Of a DNA stretch of 64,000 nt, positions 9,087 to 16,800 are shown piece by piece (position 1 is the stretch's first letter; the number at the start of each line of letters is the position of its first letter). The translations under genes and the position numbers were made by a program. The notes beneath the pieces are model-generated. The model searched no databases, was not told where the DNA came from, and was given only the letters and a program-made list of their open reading frames with translations. Source of the stretch: Sorangium cellulosum (GTDB lineage Bacteria; Myxococcota_A; Polyangia; Polyangiales; Polyangiaceae); contig NZ_CP012670.1 of the NCBI RefSeq assembly GCF_004135735.1, positions 9,247,501 through 9,311,500 on the forward strand. Direction: 5' to 3'.

Positions 9087-9160
9087 TCCGGCGTCGTTCA
9101 AGGGCAGGACGGGGGACTTTGAATCCCCTAATCGTGGTTCGAATCCACGCGCCGGAACCA
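9087..9160 (+). tRNA. tRNA-Gln (anticodon UUG)
   Basis: The cloverleaf folds fully. The acceptor stem is TCCGGCG (9087-9093) with CGCCGGA (9150-9156), and the D stem is GTTC with GGAC. The anticodon stem is GGGGA (9112-9116) with TCCCC (9124-9128), around the loop CTTTGAA with anticodon TTG at 9119-9121. The T stem is CGTGG with CCACG, around loop TTCGAAT. The discriminator base is A and the 3' CCA (9158-9160) is encoded. The anticodon reads CAA glutamine codons. Confidence 0.95.
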
Positions 9161-9387
9161 ATCGAGCGCCCGCACCCTCTGAGCAGGGGTTGTGGCGAGC
9201 GGCCTCCATCAAGAGCGCGGACGCGCCTCGGGCGCTGCCGCACCGCGGCCCGAGCGCGGCCGACGCCGTCCCCTGCTCGCTATTGTCTGGCGCGCCCGAG
9301 CCAGGGTTGTTTACCGTGGCCTCGTCGAAGGCTCCGCGCCTGCCGCGCGGCGGGCGCGATGCCCTGAATCCTGGAGGACCGGACGGC

Positions 9388-10146
9388 GTGGCGAGTGACG
9401 AAGGGGATCGCGTACGCGGATCCACGACCCATGCAGAAGCGGGCCGCGGACGCGGATCCTCGCCCCACGTCGACGCGGGCCACGTGCGCCCCGCGCCGAT
9501 CCACGCGGAAGCGGAGCCCGAGCGCGAGGCGGCGGCGCTCCTCGAGGTGGGCGAGGCGCAGTTCATCGCGCGGCTCGTCGCGCGCGACGAGAGCGCGTTC
9601 AACGAGCTCGTGGTCCTGTACGAGCGACGCGTCTTCGCCCTCGTCTACCGCATGCTCGGCCGGCGTGACGAGGCCGAGGACCTGTCCCAGGAAGTCTTCG
9701 TGCAGGTCTTCAAGGCGATCGACCAGTTCCGCGGCGAGTCGAAGCTCTCGACCTGGATCTACCGCATCGCCGTGAACCTCTGTAAGAACCGGACGAAGTA
9801 CCTCTCACGCCGCCACGCCGGCGCCCAGGACGACGTGGACGCCATGGTCGAGCGGGTGCCGCTGTCGGCCGCCAAGGGCGTGAGCGTCGGCGACGTGAGC
9901 CGCCCCGACGAGCTCGTCGAGGGGATGCAGCTCGAGGCCGTCGTGAAGCACGCCATCGGACAGCTCGATCCCGAGTTCCGGGAGGCGCTCATCCTGCGCG
10001 ACGTCGAGGACATGTCCTACGAAGAGATCGCCTCGGTCACGGGGCTGCCGGACGGGACGGTGAAGAGCCGGATCCATCGCGCGCGCGCGCAGCTCCGCGC
10101 GCTGGTCGAGAAGGTGATGGGCGAGAAGGTGAGAGGCGGAAAATGA
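9388..10146 (+). CDS. ECF sigma factor (SigE/RpoE-like)
   Basis: This 252-residue ECF-type RNA polymerase sigma factor starts at the GTG at 9388, chosen because a GGAGG lies 10 nt upstream. Region 2 is clear (DESAFNELVVLYERRVFALVYRMLG, then EDLSQEVFVQVFKAI and STWIYRIAVNLCKN). Region 4 is also clear (LDPEFREALILRDVEDMSYEEIASVTGLPDGTVKSRIHRAR). An unusual hydrophilic extension of about 55 residues precedes region 2. The downstream membrane protein overlaps by 4 bp (ATGA) and is positioned like an anti-sigma factor. This sigma factor could be released by RseP-type proteolysis, but that is inference. Confidence 0.92.
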   Translation: MASDEGDRVRGSTTHAEAGRGRGSSPHVDAGHVRPAPIHAEAEPEREAAALLEVGEAQFIARLVARDESAFNELVVLYERRVFALVYRMLGRRDEAEDLSQEVFVQVFKAIDQFRGESKLSTWIYRIAVNLCKNRTKYLSRRHAGAQDDVDAMVERVPLSAAKGVSVGDVSRPDELVEGMQLEAVVKHAIGQLDPEFREALILRDVEDMSYEEIASVTGLPDGTVKSRIHRARAQLRALVEKVMGEKVRGGK

Positions 10147-10652
10147 GCGGAGCGGATGACCCCAGGCGCAGGGGGCAAGCCGAGGAGCCGACCGCTTCGG
10201 GCGTGGAGGGCGGCAGCTCCGGCGTGGAGAGCGGCAGCTCCGGCGTGGAGAGCGGCAGCTCCGGCGTGGAGAGCGGCAGCCGCCCCACGCCCACGATGTC
10301 GCGACAGCGCGACGACGCCGCGCCGCCCCACGCCGTACCCGACGATCGGCCAGCCGCCCCGCCCCGGAGCGGCGATCTCCCCGAGGACGGCGACCTGCCG
10401 CTCGTCGACGAGCTCGATCTTCGCGAGCTGCTCCGCGACGCCATGCGCCCACCGCCGGCCGCCCCGCCGAGCCTGCTCCGCGGCGTACAGCGACGGATCC
10501 GCGTGCGGTCGCGGGGGAAGTTCTACGGCGACGGCTGGAGCACGGCGCGCTCGCCGCGCTCGACGTACCTGATGACGAGCCTGTTCATGCTCTGCCTCAT
10601 CGCGTTCGTCTTCCTCGTCCTCGTCCCCTGGAGCACTGGCGCCCTCCCGTAG
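10143..10652 (+). CDS. Small membrane protein, candidate anti-sigma partner
   Basis: This 169-residue protein is translationally coupled to the sigma factor before it through an ATGA overlap. The N-terminal third is disordered and holds an in-frame 21-bp repeat (SSGVESG units, 10200-10280). The middle (LPLVDELDLRELLRDAMRPP and a basic QRRIRVRSRGKF segment) could contact the sigma factor. A single transmembrane segment sits near the C-terminus (LMTSLFMLCLIAFVFLVLVPW), leaving almost nothing outside. No zinc HxxxCxxC motif is present, so it is not a classical ZAS anti-sigma factor. The role is inferred from position. Confidence 0.7.
   Translation: MSGADDPRRRGQAEEPTASGVEGGSSGVESGSSGVESGSSGVESGSRPTPTMSRQRDDAAPPHAVPDDRPAAPPRSGDLPEDGDLPLVDELDLRELLRDAMRPPPAAPPSLLRGVQRRIRVRSRGKFYGDGWSTARSPRSTYLMTSLFMLCLIAFVFLVLVPWSTGALP
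10200..10280 (+). repeat. 21-bp in-frame minisatellite
   Basis: Three full copies and one partial copy of GGCGTGGAGAGCGGCAGCTC(C) start at 10200, 10221, 10242 and 10263. They encode the SSGVESG repeats in the N-terminal region of the membrane protein gene. Confidence 0.85.
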
Positions 10653-10711
10653 CCAGACCCCCGCGCTCCCCCGCCCCGCCCCTGGCACCGCAGCGAGGCC
10701 GCTACCGCCCC

Positions 10712-10838
10712 TGAGCGGCGGTCACCCGCACAGGAGACGGGCCCAGATCGGCGTTTTCGGCGCGCAGGCGTACTCCAGTACGCCGAGCACCGAAAACGTC
10801 GAGATGGGCCCGTATCCGAAGCGGGTGACCGCCGCTCA
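10712..10838. repeat. 127-bp interrupted palindrome between convergent genes
   Basis: Four nested inverted-repeat blocks share one centre. Outer arms: TGAGCGGCGGTCACCCGC (10712-10729) and its exact complement (10821-10838). Next: ACGGGCCCA (10737-10745) with TGGGCCCGT (10805-10813). Next: CGTTTTCGG (10752-10760) with CCGAAAACG (10790-10798). Innermost: GGCGTACT (10767-10774) with AGTACGCC (10777-10784). The blocks are separated by short mismatched internal loops. The right arm includes the stop codon of the PP2C gene. It could be a bidirectional terminator or a palindromic mobile repeat. Confidence 0.9.
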
Positions 10839-11609
10839 CTGCGTCCAGCGGACGAGGACGCAGGTCACGTTGTCGGGGCCGCCGTTCTCGTTCGCGCGCT
10901 CGATGAGCTTCGACGTCGCGACCTGGATGTCCTGATGCTCCGCCAGGATCTGGGCCATCTCGGCGTCGGGCACCGGGCCGGAGAGGCCGTCCGAGCAGAG
11001 GATGTAAGTGTCGTTGAGCTGCGGCACCTCGAAGCGCGTGTCGACCTTGACCGTGTCCTTCATCCCGAGCGCGCGGACAATCACGTTCTTGTGCGGGAAG
11101 TTCGCGATCTCCTCGGGCGTGAGCCGCTTCATCTTGATGTAGTCGTTGAGGAGCGAGTGGTCCTCGGTCAGCATCTCGAGCTTGCCGTCGCGGAAGCGAT
11201 AGACCCGGCTGTCGCCGACGTGGGCGACGTAAACGCCGTCGTTCGCCGTGAAGATGCCGACGAACGTCGTCCCCATCCCCCGCTTCTTCGCCTCGCGCTG
11301 CGCGGTCTCGTAGATGCGCAGGTTGGCGAGCTTGATGCCCGTGATCAGCCGGTTCTCCTCGTACCCCTTGGACCTGTCCATCTTGTACGGCCAGGTCCGC
11401 TCCGGGTCGTCCTGCGTCTGGGCAAAGAAGTCCTGCATCGCGTCGACTGCCATCTTCGACGCGACCTCGCCCGACGCATGCCCGCCCATCCCGTCGGCGA
11501 CCATGAAGAGGCCGTACTCCACCATGATGCCGAAGTTGTCCTCGTTGTGGTTGCGCTTGCGCCCGACGTTCGTCTCGCCGGCCACTTCGATTCGAAACGT
11601 TTGGGACAC
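10836..11609 (-). CDS. PP2C-family Ser/Thr protein phosphatase
   Basis: This 257-residue metal-dependent (Mg/Mn) protein phosphatase is the bacterial counterpart to Hanks-type kinases. The PP2C motifs are all present: RKRNHNEDNFG, VADGMGGHASGE, FVGIFTANDGVYVAHVGDSRVYRF, CSDGLSGPV and the closing NGGPDNVTCVLVRW. The Asp residues of motifs 1, 2, 8 and 11 are retained, so it should be active. There is no membrane segment, so it is cytoplasmic. Three kinases in this window are possible substrates, though none is adjacent. The start is a GTG, and the stop lies in the right arm of the 127-bp palindrome. A TTGACA at 11712-11717 (minus) has no good -10 at standard spacing. Confidence 0.93.
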   Translation of the reverse strand: MSQTFRIEVAGETNVGRKRNHNEDNFGIMVEYGLFMVADGMGGHASGEVASKMAVDAMQDFFAQTQDDPERTWPYKMDRSKGYEENRLITGIKLANLRIYETAQREAKKRGMGTTFVGIFTANDGVYVAHVGDSRVYRFRDGKLEMLTEDHSLLNDYIKMKRLTPEEIANFPHKNVIVRALGMKDTVKVDTRFEVPQLNDTYILCSDGLSGPVPDAEMAQILAEHQDIQVATSKLIERANENGGPDNVTCVLVRWTQ

Positions 11610-11779
11610 GGATCACCCGATCGAAGGCCCCTGCACGCAGGGCCGAATGAGAACCGCGAGCGCGCCGGATCGAGCCGCCCGAGCTTGATCCTGGAGGTTC
11701 CGTCGAGGAGGTGTCAACCCGATCACGCCCGGACGCCGAGCTTATAGAATCCTCGCACCGGGCCACATCATTTTTCTGC

Positions 11780-13090
11780 TCACTTGCGGTACGCCTCGGG
11801 TGCCTCGCCGCCCGAGCTCGGCCGCGGGAGCTCGGCCTCGTGCGCGGCCGCCTTCGTCGCCGCGCCGGCCCCGGGAGCCGGCGCGGCGCGGAGCAGCACC
11901 GTGACCTGACGGTACTTCCCGCCGCTGAGCAAGGTGAGGGGCACCTTCTCGCCCACGGCGCGCGCGCGGATCGCGTCGGCGAGCGCCTCGGGGCTCGTGA
12001 CGGGGACGCCGTCGACCGCGAGGATCATGTCGCTCTCGTTGCGAGCCCCCCCCTTGAGCTGCGCCTCGTCCGCGGGGCTCCCGGGGTGCACCTCCGTGAC
12101 CCGGACCCCCTTGGCGACCGGCGCCGCCTCGCTGACGCCCTGGATCCCCAGCCACGCGGCGGGCGCGACCGCCGTCGCCGGGACGATGCGGAGGAACGCC
12201 CGGATGGCGGCGATCGGCGCGCCGTAGGCGACCGGCGTGCACGGCTTGCCCTCGTTCGGGGCGCAGCCGCGGCCGAGGATCGCGACGACGCGGCCGTCCT
12301 CGTCGACGATGGGCGCGCCCAGGTCGAGCGGCGAGACGCGCGACCCGAGCTCGATGGCGTCGTCGAGCGGCGTGTCGTCGCCGCCGATCAGCGACCGGCG
12401 CGACCGCAGCACGAGCGGGACGGCCGCCGCCTTGCCCCGGACCGCCGAGAACGAGCGGATCTTCGCGTCCGGGCGCACGGGATCGCGCGACGAGGCGGTG
12501 AGCCCCTCGGTCCACCTGCCGCTCTGCGGCACGAGCAGCGCGAGGTCCCACACGCGGTCGTGATGGCCGAGCTTCACGCGCACCACGGTCCCGTCGGCGA
12601 AGCGCGCGGTGAGGTCGTTGCCCGCGCCGAGCGGCGAGAGCGCCGTGAGGATGCGCCCGTCGCCCGCGAGCACCGCGCCGAGGCCGAGGACCTGCCCGCC
12701 CCGCTCCACGATCGCCACGCCGCGCCCGGCGCGCTCCAGGGCCGCCTCCGCCTCGTCCCCGTCGGCCGGTGCGCCCTTCCGGTCCGCGGGGGCCGCCTTC
12801 CTGCCCCGGTCGCCCGCGGGGGCCCGGGCCGGAGCCACCGCGCCCTTGTCCTTGCGCGCCCTCTGGGCCGGGGGCGGGGCCTCGCCCCCGGCCTCCTGCG
12901 CCGGCGCTCCGTCCGGCGCGGCCTGCGCGAGCGCCACGGGCGACAGCGACGCGCCGGCGACGGACAGGGCGACGAGGAGCGCCTGGGACCGTCGACGGCG
13001 CTTCACAGGCGACGTGTCAACGGAAGCGCCCGGCCCGGCGCCCCCGGGCGCGTTGGCCTTCGCGAACACGGACAGGCTTGTCTCATCCAT
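11780..13090 (-). CDS. HtrA-like trypsin/PDZ protein lacking catalytic residues
   Basis: This exported protein of 436 residues starts at the ATG at 13090, which is preceded by AGGAG. A basic stretch (KRRRRSQALLVALSVAGASL) forms a long-n-region signal peptide and is followed by a disordered Ala/Pro linker. The rest has the DegP/HtrA layout: a trypsin-like domain (about 135-310) and a PDZ domain (about 325-415: GVRVTEVHPGSPADEAQLKGG). At the catalytic positions, the segment equivalent to the His region reads GRILTALSPLG, with no His. The Asp is kept (WDLALLVP). The GNSGGP serine motif is replaced by SPLDLGAPIVDEDGRVV. It is therefore probably a pseudoprotease acting as an envelope sensor, chaperone or scaffold. 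Confidence 0.75.
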   Translation of the reverse strand: MDETSLSVFAKANAPGGAGPGASVDTSPVKRRRRSQALLVALSVAGASLSPVALAQAAPDGAPAQEAGGEAPPPAQRARKDKGAVAPARAPAGDRGRKAAPADRKGAPADGDEAEAALERAGRGVAIVERGGQVLGLGAVLAGDGRILTALSPLGAGNDLTARFADGTVVRVKLGHHDRVWDLALLVPQSGRWTEGLTASSRDPVRPDAKIRSFSAVRGKAAAVPLVLRSRRSLIGGDDTPLDDAIELGSRVSPLDLGAPIVDEDGRVVAILGRGCAPNEGKPCTPVAYGAPIAAIRAFLRIVPATAVAPAAWLGIQGVSEAAPVAKGVRVTEVHPGSPADEAQLKGGARNESDMILAVDGVPVTSPEALADAIRARAVGEKVPLTLLSGGKYRQVTVLLRAAPAPGAGAATKAAAHEAELPRPSSGGEAPEAYRK

Positions 13091-13250
13091 AAGCGCGGCT
13101 CCTGAGGCGACTGCCGATTCTGCTGCGGCTGGGATCGCATTGCAAAAGGCAAAGGCCGGACCGGCCTGTACGGTGAGATCCGGCACCGGAGTCCGCCGGG
13201 GGGGCGAAAGGCGAGAGAATTCCGGTCACGAAGCGAGGGGACGCAGGCAC

Positions 13251-13850
13251 ATGGCCGGCAATGAGGCAGCGATGGCAGCTGGGTTAGCGCTCGTGGGCTC
13301 GGAGGGCGGCGCGCGGGCCGACGAGGCGCAGGAGATCGAGGCGCTGATCGGGGCAGGCGACTTCCGGGAGGCGCTCTCGCGGTGCGCGAGGGCGTACGCC
13401 ATGCCGCTCGGCCGGCTGTGCATGGCGTTCACCGGATCGCAGGCCGAGAGCGAGGAGCTGGTGCAGGAGACGCTGCTCGCGGCGTTCGACGCGTTCCCGC
13501 AATACCGCGCCGAGGGGAGCGTGCGGGCGTGGCTCTTCGGGATCGCCCGGCGCCTCTGCGGGCGGCACACGGAGCTCAGGGCGCGCCGGGAGGCGCGGCT
13601 GCGCCTCGTGCACGACACCCGGCCGCGCCCCGACGCGAGCGAGATCGCGGCGGAGCGCGAGCGGGCCGAGCGCGCCCGGGCCGCGCTCGCGAGGCTCAAG
13701 CCGAGCGAGCGCGAGGCGGTGGTGCTGCGCTTCGAGGCGGGGCTCTCCTTCAAGGAGGTGGCCATCGCGTGTGGGATCGACGAGGCGGCCGCGCGGAAGC
13801 GGGTGAGCCGCGCGCTGGCCCGGCTCAGGGCCGAGCTGGGCGAGGAGTGA
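13251..13850 (+). CDS. ECF sigma factor
   Basis: This 199-residue ECF sigma factor starts at an ATG with GAGGGG upstream. Region 2 spans about residues 45-110 (LCMAFTGSQAESEELVQETLLAAFDAFPQYR, then VRAWLFGIARRLCGRH). Region 4 is at about 140-195 (LKPSEREAVVLRFEAGLSFKEVAIACGIDEAAARKRVSRALARL). Four bases separate its stop from the next ATG, which encodes a giant protein beginning with a zinc-finger anti-sigma-like domain, so the pair is very likely a sigma/anti-sigma operon. It is divergent from the HtrA-like pseudoprotease, with a 160-bp shared promoter region. Confidence 0.92.
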   Translation: MAGNEAAMAAGLALVGSEGGARADEAQEIEALIGAGDFREALSRCARAYAMPLGRLCMAFTGSQAESEELVQETLLAAFDAFPQYRAEGSVRAWLFGIARRLCGRHTELRARREARLRLVHDTRPRPDASEIAAERERAERARAALARLKPSEREAVVLRFEAGLSFKEVAIACGIDEAAARKRVSRALARLRAELGEE

Positions 13851-13854
13851 GGCG

Positions 13855-16800
13855 ATGAGCGCGACAGAAACGGACAGGGCGGAGCTCTGCGGCGAGGTCG
13901 AGGAGCAGCTCGCCGCGGTGCTCGACGGGACGGCGCGGGCGGCGCTGTACGAGCACATCGCGGGCTGCGACGCGTGCCGCGATCTCCGGCACGACGCGGC
14001 CGCGGCCGCGGAGGTCGTGGCGGGCGCGGGCGCGGACTTCCGGCCCGCAGGCGACCTCGCCGACGCGCTGCTCCGGCGGATCGAGGCGGCGCGGCCCGCG
14101 GAGCGCGCGGCGAGCGGCGCCGTCGCGAAGGCGGCGCTCGAGGCGGCCGCGCCGGCCGAGGCGGCCGAGGCGCGCACCGGCAGCGCGCCGGCCGAGCTCC
14201 CCTCCTCCCCCGCCGACGCGCGCACCGGCGGCGCGCGCACCGGCGGCGCGCGCGCGTCGAGCGCGGAGCGGGCCGCGCCGGCCGCGCGCCGCGCGCGAGG
14301 CGCGGCCCCCGCGCGACGCCCGGTCGTCGCCGCCGCCGCCCTGGCCGCGGCCGTGGCCGCCGGGGTCGCCCTGTGGATGAGCGGCGGCGAGGACAGGCCG
14401 GCCGATGCCGTCGCGACCGCGTCGCCCTGGTCCGGCAAGGTCGCCTCGGTGGCGCGCGCCTCGGCCGACAGGTCGGGCGGCCTCGAGGCGTGCGACGCCG
14501 CGGGCGCCTGCGCGCCGCTCGCCCCGGGCGCGGCGCTCCCCGAGGGCGCGACCCTGCGCACCGATCCGCGCACGCGCGCGCACCTCGCGCTGAAGGACGG
14601 CTCCACCCTCGCGCTCGACCGCGGCTCCCGCGTGTGGCTCGGCGCCGGCGACGCCCGCCGCGCGCGCGTCGACGAGGGCGTCGTCGTCCTCGACGTCGCG
14701 CCGGCCCCGGGCGCGCCGCCCGCGCGCGTCGAGGTGCCGCACGGCGAGATCGAGGTGCTCGGGACGAAGCTCGCCGTCACCGCGGGCGCGGAGCGCGCCT
14801 CGGTCGAGGTCACCCGCGGCGTGGTGCGCGTCACCGGCGAGCAGGGCGAGCCCGTGGAGGTGCGCGCCGGCGAGGAGGCCACCCTCGCGCGGGGCGCCGC
14901 GCCCCGGGTCGCGAGCGCGGCGCCCTTCGCCGACGCGCTCGCGTGGAGCGACCGGTCGGCCGAGGAGGCCGACGCCCCGGCGCTCCGCGGCCTCGGCGAG
15001 CTCAGGGCGCGCCGGCCCGGCGCGACGCAGGAGAAGGAGCGCGCCGTGCGGCTCGCGCGGCACGCGGTCAAGGTGCGCATCGTCGATGTCGTCGCCAGGA
15101 CGGAGATCGACGAGACCTTCGCCAACGACACCGACGAGGAGCTCGAGGGCATCTTCCGCTTCCCGCTGCCGCCGGGCGCGCAGATCGAGCGGCTCGCGCT
15201 CGAGGTGGACGGCGAGCTCGTCGAGGGCGCGTTCGTCGATCGCGATCGCGGCGCCGCCATCTGGCGCGGCGTCCTCCAGAACGCCGCGCCCAAGGCGCCG
15301 AAGCCGCGCGAGGAGATCGTCTGGGTCCCCGGCCCCTGGCGCGACCCGGCGCTGCTCGAGTGGCAGCGCGGCGGCCGGTTCGAGCTGCGCATCTTCCCCA
15401 TCCCGAAGCGCGGGTCGCGCCGCGTCGTGCTCACCTACACGCAGATCGTCGAGCAGTCGGGCGGCGTCCGGCGCTTCACCTACCCGCTCGCGCACGACCA
15501 GAGCGGCACGACGAACATCGGCGACTTCTCGATCGACCTCCAGGTGCTCGGCCACGACCGGGCGTTCGGGGTGGAGACGCGCGGCTACGCGCTCGAGACA
15601 GCGCCCGCGGACGGCGCGGCCGAGCGGCGCACGCTGCAGGCGCGCGGCTTCACGCCCGCCGGCGACCTCACCGTCGAGTACGCGCTCCCCGATCGCGATC
15701 GGCCGGTCACGGCGTGGGCGTACGAGATGCCGCCCGCCGCCGCAGAGGAGCCGCCGGCGCCGGCGAAGGGGCGCGGCGCGCCCGGCCTGTCCGGCGCGTC
15801 GGCGCGCGGCGACGCCGAGGGCGCGGCGTCGCTCGCCGCGGCGCGGGCCATCGCGAGCGACCCGTCGCCGTACGTCGCGATCGCGATCCGGCCCAGGCTC
15901 CCCCGCTGGCAGGAGGCGAGATCGCGGCTCCACGTCATCGTCGTCGACTCGAGCCGGTCCATGGTCGGCGAGCGCTTCGCCCGCGCGACGCGGCTCGCCT
16001 CGTCGATCGTCCGCGAGATGGACCGGCGCGACGAGGTCCTCGTGCTCGCGTGCGACACCCTCTGCCGCGCCCTCGGCGAGGGCGGCGAGGGCGGCGCCGC
16101 GCGGCCCATGGCTCCCGGCGCCGCGTCGGCCGGCGAGGTCGAGCGCTTCCTCGGCCGCATCGAGCCCGACGGCGGCACCGATCTCGCGGCGGCGATGGTC
16201 GCGGCGCGCGCGGCCGCGGGGGCGCTCGGCGACAGGGAGCTCCGGATCCTCTACCTCGGCGACGGCACGCCCTCGGTCGGGCCGACGCGCCCCGCGCACA
16301 TCGAGGCGGCGGTGCGCGGCGCCGTCCCGGCGGACGACGCCGCCGTGGTCGCGGTGGCGCTCGGGAGCGACGCGGACACGACGTCGCTCCGGGCGCTCGC
16401 GCGGGGCGGCGGCGGGGTGATGGTCCCCTACGTGCCCGGCCAGAAGGTCGCGAGCGCGGCGCGGGCGGCCCTCGGCGCGGCCTACGGCCTCGTGCTGCGC
16501 GATCCGGAGCTCGAGCTGCCGCCCGGCCTCACCCAGGTCACGCCGGCGCGGCTCGACCCGATCCGGGCGGGCGGCGAGGCGTTCGTGATGGCGCGGATGA
16601 GCCCCGGCGCCGACGTGACCGGCGCGATCCGCCTCCGGGGCCGCGTCTCGGGCGAGCGCTTCGAGCAGACCTACCCGGTCCGCATCGCCGCCGGAAAAGG
16701 CGCGGGCAACGCCTTCGTCCCGCGCCTCTACGCCGCGGCGAGGATCGCGGAGCTCGAGGAGACGGGCGGCGACGCGCAGAAGCCCGCGATCATCGAGCTG

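Noticed and set aside
11689..11746. Promoter for the PP2C gene based on TTGACA (11712-11717) or TATAAG (11741-11746) on the minus strand
   Set aside because: No matching -10 or -35 element occurs at acceptable spacing for either box.
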